Of a stretch of 64,000 bases of DNA, positions 38,545 to 46,743 are shown piece after piece. Source of the stretch: Lachnospiraceae bacterium. Its GTDB lineage: Bacteria > Bacillota > Clostridia > Lachnospirales > Lachnospiraceae. A model generated the notes under the pieces. It had not been told where the DNA came from. It searched no databases and saw only the letters and a program-made list of their open reading frames with translations. Position 1 is the stretch's first letter; every line of letters begins with the position of its first letter. The translations under genes were made by a program, and so were the position numbers. Location: positions 160,020 through 224,019 of the forward strand of contig JAFVHP010000048.1 in assembly GCA_017474455.1 (NCBI GenBank). The letters are read 5' to 3'.

Positions 38545-38772
38545 ATGGCACTGCCCAGCAAAGAACAGATAGCGGAAATCGTTAAAAAGATCCAGGCGGA
38601 TCCGGCACTCTTAAAGGAGTTTCAGGAGGAACCTGTCAAGACGATCGAGAAGGTCGGCGAATTCAATATTCCTGATTTCCTGGACGCAAAAGTCAACCAG
38701 ATCATCAAAGAACAGATTGCGGCAAACGGGGATAAGAACCCGATGGATATCATCAGTAAGTTCATCAAGTGA
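38545..38772 (+). CDS. Small helical protein of unknown function
   Basis: 75 residues, start behind AGAGGAGG, so clearly translated. Sequence is helical: EQIAEIVKKIQADPALLKEF, EEPVKTIEKVGEFNIPDFL, ending IISKFIK. The pattern of D-P-x-L-L-x-x-F followed by P-V-x-x-I-x-x and N-I-P-D resembles leader regions of nitrile-hydratase-like or Nif11-like peptide precursors, but no RiPP-modifying enzyme, radical SAM protein or exporter is adjacent and there is no Gly-Gly cleavage site or Cys-rich core. A stable small structural or binding protein is equally possible. It sits just before a strong terminator, implying an operon with the DUF6506 gene. Confidence 0.7.
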   Translation: MALPSKEQIAEIVKKIQADPALLKEFQEEPVKTIEKVGEFNIPDFLDAKVNQIIKEQIAANGDKNPMDIISKFIK

Positions 38773-38813
38773 CCGGCGGAACAGACCCGTAACTGCCGGT
38801 TCGGGAGACTGTC

Positions 38814-38850
38814 ACAGCGGAAGGGCGAAAAGAGCCTTTCCGCTGTTTTT
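38814..38850 (+). terminator. Terminator after the small-protein pair
   Basis: 13-bp stem ACAGCGGAAGGGC / GCCTTTCCGCTGT with one G:T pair and a 7-base loop, followed by TTTTTC. Confidence 0.85.
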
Positions 38851-38864
38851 CTGCCCGGAGTCAG

Positions 38865-38893
38865 TTGACATTGTTATTGTAATAAGGTTTATT
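38865..38893 (+). promoter_or_regulatory. Promoter for the MFS transporter gene
   Basis: Perfect TTGACA (38865-38870), 17-bp spacer, TTTATT (38888-38893), directly after the terminator of the previous unit. Confidence 0.55.
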
Positions 38894-38951
38894 ATTCTTT
38901 GCGTTGTACGCAGCATTCTCAGAATATATGAATGACGGAAGGATGGCAGCT

Positions 38952-40193
38952 ATGGACGTATATGGAACAAAGACCCGGAGAGCGGGCAGATCCGGGGAGA
39001 TCATTACTCCCTCATTTGCTGTTTTATGCCTGTCCAATTTTTTGAGCTGGCTCGCCTATTACACGGTGTCGCCGGTATTGACCAATTATATGCGCTACCT
39101 GGGCGCGGGAATGACTGCGGCAGGTATCGCGGGAGGCCTGTTCGCGTTTACCTCTGTCTTTATGCGGCCTGTAAGCGGTATGATGTGCGACAGGTTCGAC
39201 AGGAAGCGCCTTCTGATCATATCCACCTGCCTCATGGCGCTGACACAGCTGATGTATTCCGTTATACCGCATCCAGGGGCAGTGCTGTTTTTCAGAGGCT
39301 TACAGGGACTGGCCTTTGCTGTCAATGCCACTTCTTCCACGCTGATGGTAGACGATCTTGTACCCAGGAAACGGGTAGGAGAGGCCTTGGGATACTTTGG
39401 CCTCATGTTCGTATTCGCGACACTGATCGGCCCGAATGTCGGGATATGGATCAGTACAAAAGTCAGCTACAGGGCCGTACTGCTTATTTCAGTCGGCATG
39501 CTGGCAGTATCGGCAATAGCGGCGATCCTGATACCGGCAAGGCCCGCGGATCTGGTCAGGGCTGTGGAGGCGGAAAGAAAAAGCGGGAATGCTAAAGCTG
39601 CTGAAGGAGTAAAGCAGGGCTTCCTGCATTCCATTTTTGAAAAGAAAGTCCTCGATATGGCGCTGATGTTCTTTTGCTTTACGATTATCGGCGGGGCTAC
39701 GGATTCCTTCATCGTCCCTTTCTGCCAGGAAAATAATATATCCGGCTCGGGCCTCTTTTTCACGGTCTTTTCCATAGCTCTGATCATTATAAGGTTTGCG
39801 GTCGGCAGCAGGCTGGATAAATGGGTCGCCAGGACGATTATGGTTCCCGCTTTCATAGCCGGGATAGCCTGCCTTTTCCTGATCGGTTCGGCGCACAGCC
39901 TGGCAGTTCTTTTGATCGCAGCCTGCCTGAAGGCGTACCAGCAGGCGACGGCACAGCCGGCACTGCAGGCGGAGGCGATCCGTGCGGTCCCGGAGAACAG
40001 AAAAGGCGCGGCGATCGGAACGATCAGCGCCGGCGGCGACTGCGGTCAGGCCATCGGCAGCATGGCGGCAGGTGCCATCGCGGGCGCAGTCGGTTACCGG
40101 AGTATGTTTATGATCAGCGCGGTTCCGCTCATTATCGCGTTATTATGGTTCATGCTGTTTTCAAAATACAGATCAGGGAAAAGGCTCTATTGA
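38952..40193 (+). CDS. MFS transporter
   Basis: 413 residues; I choose the ATG at 38952 because GGAAGG lies nine bases before it. About 12 hydrophobic segments. The loop 2-3 MFS signature appears as SGMMCDRFDRKRLLIIST near residue 75, and a long charged central loop (VEAERKSGNAKAAEG) divides the halves at about residue 200. Cytoplasmic-membrane efflux or uptake of a small solute; substrate not predictable. It lies in a run with an EamA transporter but the two have separate starts. Confidence 0.87.
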   Translation: MDVYGTKTRRAGRSGEIITPSFAVLCLSNFLSWLAYYTVSPVLTNYMRYLGAGMTAAGIAGGLFAFTSVFMRPVSGMMCDRFDRKRLLIISTCLMALTQLMYSVIPHPGAVLFFRGLQGLAFAVNATSSTLMVDDLVPRKRVGEALGYFGLMFVFATLIGPNVGIWISTKVSYRAVLLISVGMLAVSAIAAILIPARPADLVRAVEAERKSGNAKAAEGVKQGFLHSIFEKKVLDMALMFFCFTIIGGATDSFIVPFCQENNISGSGLFFTVFSIALIIIRFAVGSRLDKWVARTIMVPAFIAGIACLFLIGSAHSLAVLLIAACLKAYQQATAQPALQAEAIRAVPENRKGAAIGTISAGGDCGQAIGSMAAGAIAGAVGYRSMFMISAVPLIIALLWFMLFSKYRSGKRLY

Positions 40194-40228
40194 GAGAAAG
40201 GATAATTTCCGCTTTACCGTTTATATCG

Positions 40229-40234
40229 TATAAT
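40229..40234 (+). promoter_or_regulatory. Consensus -10 element immediately upstream of the EamA gene
   Basis: TATAAT ends seven bases before the ATG at 40242, so transcription would begin at or next to the start codon, and no Shine-Dalgarno sequence is visible. No good -35 at 17 bp. Possible leaderless transcript. Confidence 0.35.
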
Positions 40235-40241
40235 ACGTACT

Positions 40242-41141
40242 ATGACTAAAGACAGGAAACTGGCAGGAAATGTTCTGCTGCTGATAACCGCCATGATCTG
40301 GGGCACAGCCTTTGTCTTCCAGCGGACCGGCATGGAGGACATCGGCCCTATGACCTTTAATGCCGCAAGGATGTTTCTGGGGGCAGCTGCCGTTTCGCCG
40401 CTTGCGTATTTCTCCGCAAGGAAAACAGGTAAGGCTGATCCGATCAGAAAAAAGAACACGCTGCTTGGAGGACTTGGCTGCGGTATCTGCCTTGGAGCTG
40501 CCAGCATTTTCCAGCAGGCAGGACTTGTTTATACGACGGCTGGAAAGGCCGGTTTCATAACGGCCATGTATATGCTGCTGGTACCGGTCATCGGATTTGT
40601 TTTCCTGAAAAGGAAGAACAGCTGGCTCGTCTGGCTGGCGGTCGCGACGGGCGTAGCCGGTATGTACCTTTTGTGCCTTGGCGGCAGGACTGCATTCGAA
40701 AAAGGTGATGCGCTGGAAGGCGTCTGCGCGCTGCTGTTTGCCTTTCACATCCTTTGCTGCGACCGCTTCGTAAAGGAGGCGGATCCGATAGGTATTTCCG
40801 CCCTGCAGTTTCTGATCGCAGGCCTTTTTTCCGCGGCAGGTTCGCTGCTTTTGGAACAGCCGGCTGCTTATCAGCTTTTAGCGGCTGCCGTTCCGATCCT
40901 TTACTGCGGACTGGTTTCGGGCGGAATCGGTTATACGCTGCAGATCATCGCCCAGAAATATACCGAACCGACAACGGCTTCGCTCCTGATGAGCCTGGAA
41001 TCGGTTTTTGCCGCGATTGCGGGAGCCATACTGCTGCATGAAAGGATGAGTATCAGGGAACTTGCCGGCTGCATCATTATGTTCGCTGCGATCATCATGG
41101 TACAGGTCCCGCTGCCCGCAAAAGCGGGAGGCAGAACGTGA
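40242..41141 (+). CDS. EamA/DMT superfamily transporter
   Basis: 299 residues, ten hydrophobic helices in two EamA repeats: the first begins NVLLLITAMIWGTAFVFQR, the second near residue 158 (GVCALLFAFHILCCDRFV). ALLMSLESVFAAIAGAILLHE near residue 250 is the typical ninth helix wording. Drug/metabolite transporter family in the cytoplasmic membrane, substrate unknown. Unusually, no ribosome binding site precedes its ATG. Gene ends 32 bases before the DUF3298 gene. Confidence 0.87.
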   Translation: MTKDRKLAGNVLLLITAMIWGTAFVFQRTGMEDIGPMTFNAARMFLGAAAVSPLAYFSARKTGKADPIRKKNTLLGGLGCGICLGAASIFQQAGLVYTTAGKAGFITAMYMLLVPVIGFVFLKRKNSWLVWLAVATGVAGMYLLCLGGRTAFEKGDALEGVCALLFAFHILCCDRFVKEADPIGISALQFLIAGLFSAAGSLLLEQPAAYQLLAAAVPILYCGLVSGGIGYTLQIIAQKYTEPTTASLLMSLESVFAAIAGAILLHERMSIRELAGCIIMFAAIIMVQVPLPAKAGGRT

Positions 41142-41172
41142 TACAGTCTGTTATGAGAAAGGATTCTGGAAT

Positions 41173-42816
41173 ATGAAAAGAAATAATCTGGGAATTAACG
41201 GGCACCTTGCCAGAACCGCAGCAATAGCGGCTGCAGCGGCTGTTCTGCTGTTTTCTATCCTTGCCGTTCCGCTCCATGCGGAAGCCGGCAGGATCCGGCG
41301 CGCATCATCCGGATCCGGTGATGAACAGACGCAGCCGGCTGCTTCGGATATGATCAAAGCCAGCCTCCTGCGGCAGTACGATTACGAATACGATGATGAC
41401 CTGGGAAATGTTCTGGATATATACCATGACGAAATTATCCTGCCGGAGGAGACAAGTGATAAGTATCCGGCTCTGGCCAATACAGTTGAGGGATATAACA
41501 AACTGTTTGCGGAGAGAACCGAAGCCCGGAAAGCGGAACTCGGTGAGACCCTGAAGATGATGCGCGAAGGGGAGTATCCGTTTTACGGACCGCTTATGGA
41601 CCGGCAGGAGATCTATATCCGCCGGGCCGATCCGGTCTGCTTTTCCTTTGTCCGTTATGAAGAGACTTACGACGGCGGCGCCCACGGATATTACAGTTAT
41701 TTCGGTATATCGACAGATCCGGTGACCGGCGATGCGATAGAACTGGAACAAGTGGTCAATGACATCACCGTTCTGCCCGGCATCCTTGAGGCGGAGCTGA
41801 AAGAGAATTATCCGGATGCGTATTTTATTGGACTGGAAGAGACGCTGGAAAGTTATACCGAAGATCCGGAATATGAAGACGGACCGGGCCAGGGAGGATT
41901 CAACTGGTGCCTGGATCCGGACGGCCTTACCTTTTTCTTTTCACCCTATGAGATCGCGTCGTACGCGGACGGCGCCATGGAAGTCACGCTCCTGTTTAAT
42001 GAATATCCGGAGATCTTTACCGGGATATACGGCGGCGCCAAAGGCGGTTTCGCGATGAATTTTCCCATGTTTGAAAAGATAACATATGATGCCGCGGGCG
42101 ACGGTGTACCCGATACGCTCATGCTGGCCGCATACCCGGATGAGTATGAGACATATACCGAGCTCAGTTTGTTCATCAATGACGAAGAGTATATCGATGA
42201 TGAGATCTGGGCATTCGAGATCCGCCCGGTCCTGTTCCATACGGACGGCGGCAGAAGCTTCCTGTATCTGGAACTGACAGAAGAGAACGATTACAGGACT
42301 ATCGAAGTCTACGATCTCTCCGGAGATGAACCGGAATACGCAGGCCATATAGACGGCGGTTTCGCGGCAGACGGAGCGATGCAGATATATGAAAAAGAGT
42401 GGACGGGCCGGGTGATCGCTTCGCCTGCGGATCCGGTTGAATTCGGTATTGAAAAACGTATCCAGATCCTGTCGACGATGAACTGTACGATGCGGTGCGC
42501 GGTCGATGATGCCGGTATGCCGGCTGAACTGGATGATTACTGGATGATCACCAACAGACGTATGGCCTTCACTCTGAAGCAGGAAACTGACTTTGACAGG
42601 TTCGATGAGAGCGGAAAAGTCGTGGACCGGGGCGTCAGCCTGCCTGAAGGAACGAAGCTGTATCCGTACCGGACGGACACATCCGGTTTTGTGGACGTCA
42701 GGACAAAGGACGGCACGATCTACAGAGTCTATGTGGATACAGATGACGGATGGCCGCAGAAAGTGAACGGTATCGGGCTGGAAGATCTGTTTGACGGTGT
42801 TTTATTCGCGGGGTGA
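41173..42816 (+). CDS. Secreted DUF3298-domain protein
   Basis: 547 residues from the ATG at 41173. Residues 15-35 form a signal peptide or anchor (AAIAAAAAVLLFSILAVPLHA). A DUF4163/PdaC-like stretch precedes a DUF3298 core: YEETYDGGAHGYYSYFGIS, then DPVTGDAIELEQVVNDI near residue 195 and a C-terminal part of RsiV/lysozyme-inhibitor-like fold. The second half, from about residue 300, is acidic beta-rich sequence repeatedly containing aromatic residues, not a family I recognise. Extracytoplasmic sensor or binding role inferred. Its stop is 8 bases before mntP. Confidence 0.75.
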   Translation: MKRNNLGINGHLARTAAIAAAAAVLLFSILAVPLHAEAGRIRRASSGSGDEQTQPAASDMIKASLLRQYDYEYDDDLGNVLDIYHDEIILPEETSDKYPALANTVEGYNKLFAERTEARKAELGETLKMMREGEYPFYGPLMDRQEIYIRRADPVCFSFVRYEETYDGGAHGYYSYFGISTDPVTGDAIELEQVVNDITVLPGILEAELKENYPDAYFIGLEETLESYTEDPEYEDGPGQGGFNWCLDPDGLTFFFSPYEIASYADGAMEVTLLFNEYPEIFTGIYGGAKGGFAMNFPMFEKITYDAAGDGVPDTLMLAAYPDEYETYTELSLFINDEEYIDDEIWAFEIRPVLFHTDGGRSFLYLELTEENDYRTIEVYDLSGDEPEYAGHIDGGFAADGAMQIYEKEWTGRVIASPADPVEFGIEKRIQILSTMNCTMRCAVDDAGMPAELDDYWMITNRRMAFTLKQETDFDRFDESGKVVDRGVSLPEGTKLYPYRTDTSGFVDVRTKDGTIYRVYVDTDDGWPQKVNGIGLEDLFDGVLFAG

Positions 42817-42824
42817 GATAGCGG

Positions 42825-43439
42825 ATGCTGCAGTTTATATTCAACAGTATACTGTGCGGTACAGGGCTGGCCATGGATGCTTTCTCGGTCTCCATAGTCC
42901 ATGGCCTTGAAGAACCGCTGATGAAACGGAAAACAGCGGTCATCATTGCCGGTGTTTTCGCCCTGTTCCAGTTTTTTATGCCGGTCACCGGATGGTTTTT
43001 CATTCATACGGCTGCCAGCCGGTTTGCGGCATTCCAGCGCCTTGTGCCCTGGATCGCGTTCGTACTGCTCCTTTTTCTGGGAATCAGGATGCTTCTGGAA
43101 GCGCGGAAGAAAAAGGACGGGCAGGAACTTATGGAGGAAGCAGCCGCTGACTCTGCCGGACAGGTAACACGGGGATGGGCTGCTGAACTGGCCGTCCAGG
43201 CTGTGGCTACATCCATAGACGCGCTGTCCGTCGGATTTATTATGGCCTCCTTTGACCTTGTTTCTGCCATTGCGGAATCGGTCATCATAGGGCTGGTCAC
43301 ATTTATCATCTGCCTCGCCGGAATCAGGGCCGGAAAAGCTTTCGGACTGAAGCTTGCCGCAAAGGCAGCTTCGGCGGCATCGATCGTCGGCGGACTGATC
43401 CTGATCTTCATCGGATTCAAGATCCTGCTGTTCCCGTAA
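42825..43439 (+). CDS. mntP: Manganese efflux pump MntP-like protein
   Basis: 204 residues with six hydrophobic helices. The conserved CGTGLAMDAFSVSIVHG at the start carries the acidic residue of the family, and ATSIDALSVGFIM near residue 127 is its second-half repeat partner. The pair of D-A/S motifs is the MntP signature. Exports Mn(II) across the cytoplasmic membrane. It follows the DUF3298 gene by 8 bases, with no room for the manganese riboswitch that controls mntP in some bacteria. Confidence 0.88.
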   Translation: MLQFIFNSILCGTGLAMDAFSVSIVHGLEEPLMKRKTAVIIAGVFALFQFFMPVTGWFFIHTAASRFAAFQRLVPWIAFVLLLFLGIRMLLEARKKKDGQELMEEAAADSAGQVTRGWAAELAVQAVATSIDALSVGFIMASFDLVSAIAESVIIGLVTFIICLAGIRAGKAFGLKLAAKAASAASIVGGLILIFIGFKILLFP

Positions 43440-43450
43440 ACAGCCGGTCG

Positions 43451-43625
43451 AAGGACACATAACACAGAAACGTCCCGGAGGCGCTTTCGCTTGGATGCGC
43501 TTGCTCACGTTACATAGGACAGTAAAAACAGGAAGCCGGACAAAGCCGGCTTCCTGTTTTTGTACACTGTCCAAGTAACGAGTAGCGCATACACTCCGGG
43601 ACCGTTTTCCATGTTATGTGTCCTT
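43451..43625. repeat. Large imperfect palindromic element 1
   Basis: The region between the convergent mntP and AEC genes folds on itself. Outer arms AAGGACACATAACA (43451-43464) and its complement (43612-43625) pair perfectly over 14 bp. Further in, TCCCGGAG, ATGCGC, CGTTAC and GGACAGT each find their complement in the same order on the other side. The centre is a 16-bp terminator stem. The left arm carries about ten extra bases (43481-43490 region) that could form a side hairpin. Possibly a MITE-like or structured intergenic repeat; only one full copy is in the window. Confidence 0.65.
43524..43561. terminator. Bidirectional terminator at the core of element 1
   Basis: A perfect 16-bp stem AAAAACAGGAAGCCGG / CCGGCTTCCTGTTTTT around a 6-base loop; serves both mntP and the convergent AEC gene. 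Confidence 0.85.
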
Positions 43626-43643
43626 CCCGGCTTTCTGCGGGAA

Positions 43644-44627
43644 CTACAGGAATGAACATACGATGGGAATCGTCACGATGCAGAGAAGCGTCGACAGAAT
43701 GATGCCGCGCGACAGCTCTCGGTCCTTCAGCTCCAGCTGTTTGCAGAGCATCAGCGGCAGATTGCCGCCGGGGAGGGAGACCATGATCGCCGTCGTACCA
43801 AGAAGAAGGGCGTTGTGGATGAAGGGTTTTAGCAGAAGCACGATAACGATCGGCAGTGCCAGCATACGGAAGAACAGGAACAGATACATTTTTTTATCGC
43901 CGGTGATCAGCTCTTTCAGCGGTGAAGCGGCGATCGTGCAGCCGAGCACTGTCATGGAAAGGAAGACTGTGGCGTTTGCAGTGTAGCTGATCACACTGGT
44001 CAGCACCCTGGGCAGCTTTGGATCCAGAAGGTAGATGAAAACGGATAGTACGGCGCTGAGAGTCCCCGCGTTGATCATAGGCTTCAGGTTGTCAAAAATC
44101 CGCCGCCCCGCATTGATCTTTTCAGTGATGGCTTCGCGTTCGCCTTCCGGCGCTGTGTTCTGGAGTCTGAGCGCTTTGCGGAGAATGGCCATGCCATAGC
44201 TGTAGATCAGGAAGTTGAAGACCAGGTTGTTGATGGAGGCATAAACGAGGGAGGAATTTCCGAGAACGGCCATGCAGACCGGAAATCCGATAAAACCCGT
44301 ATTGCCGTATACTGTCAGCATCTGGTAAGTGTACCATTCTTTGTAGGGCTTTTTCAGGATCAGGCAGATCAGGTAACTGGCTGTGATCAGAATGGCGTAA
44401 ACAAGGATCGCCACGCCAAGGGCGCCGAGAAAGACGGACGGGGCAAGCCTGCCCTCGGTATTGATCGCCGCATTGAGCTGCAGGGCGGGAGAGCAGAGCG
44501 TCGTGACCAGCACAGAGAGCGACCGCGCGTTTGCGGTATTCATCCTGCCGGTCCTGTACATGAAAAATCCCAGCACGATCAGTATAAAGATGATCAGCAT
44601 TTCCATGAAAAGCGCCAGTGAACTCAT
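43644..44627 (-). CDS. AEC family transporter
   Basis: 327 residues from the ATG at 44627 behind AAGGAG; the ORF extension upstream is unsupported. About ten hydrophobic helices in two halves, opening with FMEMLIIFILIVLGFFMYRTG. NTGFIGFPVCMAVLG near residue 112 and the late MVSLPGGNLPLMLCKQLE near residue 275 match the auxin efflux carrier/malate permease family. Likely exchanges or exports organic anions. Its own promoter lies upstream and its terminator is the core of element 1. Confidence 0.87.
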   Translation of the reverse strand: MSSLALFMEMLIIFILIVLGFFMYRTGRMNTANARSLSVLVTTLCSPALQLNAAINTEGRLAPSVFLGALGVAILVYAILITASYLICLILKKPYKEWYTYQMLTVYGNTGFIGFPVCMAVLGNSSLVYASINNLVFNFLIYSYGMAILRKALRLQNTAPEGEREAITEKINAGRRIFDNLKPMINAGTLSAVLSVFIYLLDPKLPRVLTSVISYTANATVFLSMTVLGCTIAASPLKELITGDKKMYLFLFFRMLALPIVIVLLLKPFIHNALLLGTTAIMVSLPGGNLPLMLCKQLELKDRELSRGIILSTLLCIVTIPIVCSFL

Positions 44628-44683
44628 ATCAGGGACAACTCCTTGTCTGCGTATCATGTTCAGTATATTCCGGGCTACAACTT

Positions 44684-44712
44684 GTGATACACTTGATATG
44701 GTCTTTTGTCAA
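44684..44712 (-). promoter_or_regulatory. Promoter for the AEC transporter gene
   Basis: On the minus strand a perfect TTGACA (complement of 44707-44712) and TATCAC (complement of 44684-44689) are 17 bp apart. A near-palindrome, CATATCAAGTGTATCAC, covers the spacer and -10 region and could be an operator. Confidence 0.5.
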
Positions 44713-44763
44713 ATCAAACGTTGATCCATTGCGGAGATGACTTAAAAACGGGAGGTGGCATAT

Positions 44764-45291
44764 ATGGATCTGCTCGGATTACTGAGGAAAAGAAAAAGCA
44801 TCAGGACGTATACCGACGCGCCGGTCACGGATGAGCACATCGGGAAGATACTGCAGGCGGCGCTGCTTGCACCCAGCAGCAGGGCTTTCTATCCTGCGGA
44901 GTTTATCGTTGTCCGGGACAGGGAAATGCTGTCACGCCTTGCCATGACAAAAGCCGGAGGTTCCGCGATGCTCAAGGAAGCAGGCGCCGCAGTGGTCGTG
45001 ATCGGCGACAGCAAAAAGAGTGACGCGTGGATCGAGGACTGTTCCATCTGCCTGACGAATATGATGCTGCAGGCGGCGGAAATGGGGATCGGCAGCTGCT
45101 GGAGCCAGATCAGGAACAGGGCTTCTTCTGAAGAGAACGTGACCGCGGACGAATATCTGCATACTCTGCTGGATATTCCTGAACAGTATTCGGTAGAAGC
45201 GATCCTCTCGCTCGGGTTCCCGGACGTAGATCCCGGGGAAAAGGAACTGCCGGATACAGACAGTCCTAAGGTCCATTACGGCAGATTCTGA
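44764..45291 (+). CDS. Nitroreductase family protein (second)
   Basis: 175 residues from the ATG at 44764 behind GGGAGG; a GTG at 44755 would overlap that site. LLRKRKSIRTYTDAPVTDEHIGK and AALLAPSSRAFYPAEFIVV are the N-terminal FMN-binding motifs; NMMLQAAEMGIGSCW and ILSLGFPD the C-terminal ones. Shorter than the nitroreductase at 33366 and only distantly similar. Flavoenzyme of unknown substrate, divergent from the AEC gene. Confidence 0.85.
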   Translation: MDLLGLLRKRKSIRTYTDAPVTDEHIGKILQAALLAPSSRAFYPAEFIVVRDREMLSRLAMTKAGGSAMLKEAGAAVVVIGDSKKSDAWIEDCSICLTNMMLQAAEMGIGSCWSQIRNRASSEENVTADEYLHTLLDIPEQYSVEAILSLGFPDVDPGEKELPDTDSPKVHYGRF

Positions 45292-45433
45292 CAGGGACCG
45301 GTATTATCTGGTTATCCGGATGCCATCGTGATATATTGAAAATACGGTGTTTATGCGGTTCAGGAATGAATAAGGACCTGTTTTAAGTAGTTGTTTCGTC
45401 CGTTTCATATTGAATGAATATTGGAGGAATACC

Positions 45434-46036
45434 ATGGCTAAAAAACTCGGAACACTGGTCAAAGAAGCAAGGACAGAAGCCGGCCTGTCGCAGGCCGCGC
45501 TCGCAGCCAAAGTAGACGGGCTTTCCGCCGCGGACATCGGAAAGATAGAACGTGGGGAAAAGGTCCCTTCCCAGGCTGTCATCAAAAACCTGGCGAAAGC
45601 ACTCGGTGTTACACAGACTTCGCTTTTGAACGCATATGACGTGGCCGGAAAATCAACATCCGCGGCATCGGCAAAAGCGTCTTCATCAAAGACGTCATCC
45701 GCGAAGACATCTTCAGCAAAGACATCTTCAGCAAAGACGTCATCCGCGAAGACATCCTCGGCAAAAACATCTTCGGCAAAGACATCCTCATCTTCCGGAA
45801 AGAAGACTTCCTCATCGTCTTCCGATACGGTTAAACTCACAGCCGCGGAGAAGAAGCTTCTGACCGCATACCGCAAGGCGGATTCATCCACGAAAAAGGC
45901 CGTACTGAATATCCTGGAAGGAAACGGGAGCATTACCGATATCCTCACCGGCCTGTTTTCCGGCAAGGCACAGAACGCGGCGGCGGGATCGCTCGGAAGC
46001 CTTCTGGAAAGCGCGCTTGGAAAGATCAAAAAGTAA
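45434..46036 (+). CDS. XRE-family helix-turn-helix protein with KTSSA repeat linker
   Basis: 200 residues from the ATG at 45434 behind TTGGAGG. Residues 1-70 are a Cro/C1-type helix-turn-helix (LGTLVKEARTEAGLSQAALAAKV, then IERGEKVPSQAVIKNLAKALGV). Residues about 76-130 are Ser/Ala/Lys-rich with seven tandem pentapeptides of the KTSSA type, a disordered basic linker recalling histone H1-like tails. Residues 130-200 form a helical C-terminal domain (KLTAAEKKLLTAYRKADSSTKKAVLNIL), possibly for oligomerisation. DNA-binding regulator or nucleoid-associated protein; target unknown. Confidence 0.8.
   Translation: MAKKLGTLVKEARTEAGLSQAALAAKVDGLSAADIGKIERGEKVPSQAVIKNLAKALGVTQTSLLNAYDVAGKSTSAASAKASSSKTSSAKTSSAKTSSAKTSSAKTSSAKTSSAKTSSSSGKKTSSSSSDTVKLTAAEKKLLTAYRKADSSTKKAVLNILEGNGSITDILTGLFSGKAQNAAAGSLGSLLESALGKIKK
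45689..45793 (+). repeat. Seven 15-bp tandem repeats encoding KTSSA
   Basis: Units start at 45689 and recur every 15 bases: six KTSSA and a final KTSSS. Codons vary between units (ACG/ACA, TCA/TCT/TCC, GCG/GCA), so the array is diverged and not freshly expanded. Length variation between strains is likely. Confidence 0.85.
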
Positions 46037-46057
46037 AACAGTTCGGGGAGGAACGGT

Positions 46058-46711
46058 ATGCAGGATAACAGGATCAGACTGCACGGGATCAGTTTAGGCA
46101 GGATAATCGTTTATATTATCGGTGTGATCATTCTATCGTTCGGGATCTCCTGCAATACAAAAACAGGGCTCGGCGTAGCGCCGATCATCGCCGTTGCGTA
46201 TAACATTTCAGTGATCACGGGGGCACCGATCGGCACCGTTACTTTCCTGTACTATTGTTTCATGGTTGTCATCGAGATCATCCTGCTGAAGGGAAAGCTG
46301 CCGCCTGTACAGTATCTTCAGGTGCTCTCCAGCTTCCTGACCAGCGCGTTCCTTCAGCTCCACGACGGGCTGATCCCGTCACCGGCCGCGTTGCCGGCAA
46401 AGATCCTGCTCATGTGCGCGGGTGTTTTCTTTACCGGGCTGGGGGCCTCCCTGATGGTCAGTATGCGGCTGATACCGAATCCGGCGGACGGACTCGCGGA
46501 TGTCCTCGGGAAGATACTGAAGAAGAATTTCGGATTCGGCAAGAATGTTCTGGATGCGATCTGTATCACCACAGCGCTGCTGCTGGGCCTGATATTCAGA
46601 GGAAAGATCCTGGGGATAGGCCTCGGAACTGTTTTTGCGGTGATCTTCACCGGGAGGGTAATCGCGCTGGTACAGAAATATACGAACCGGATCTATGATA
46701 AAGTTAAGTAA
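46058..46711 (+). CDS. YczE/YyaS/YitT-like membrane protein
   Basis: 217 residues, start behind GGGGAGGAA. Five or six hydrophobic helices. IGVIILSFGISCNTKTGLGVAPIIAVAYNIS near the N-terminus and LIPNPADGLADVLGKILKKNFGFGKNVLD near residue 140 are typical of the YczE/DUF6198 integral membrane family. Function unknown. It follows the XRE gene by 21 bases and may be co-transcribed with it. Confidence 0.78.
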   Translation: MQDNRIRLHGISLGRIIVYIIGVIILSFGISCNTKTGLGVAPIIAVAYNISVITGAPIGTVTFLYYCFMVVIEIILLKGKLPPVQYLQVLSSFLTSAFLQLHDGLIPSPAALPAKILLMCAGVFFTGLGASLMVSMRLIPNPADGLADVLGKILKKNFGFGKNVLDAICITTALLLGLIFRGKILGIGLGTVFAVIFTGRVIALVQKYTNRIYDKVK

Positions 46712-46743
46712 CAGCAGGATATGATTCATTCGGGATTAGAAAA

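Noticed and set aside
38545-38772. RiPP precursor peptide
   Set aside because: Some leader-like pattern is present, but there is no core, cleavage motif or modification enzyme nearby; kept only as a speculative note.
45689-45793. Possible CRISPR-like short regular repeats
   Set aside because: 15-bp units without unique spacers, in frame within a coding gene; a protein repeat, not CRISPR. No other array in the window.
45304-46029. Minus-strand frame with FAEDVFADDVF repeats
   Set aside because: These repeats are only the reverse reading of the KTSSA array of the XRE gene, which has a proper start and helix-turn-helix.
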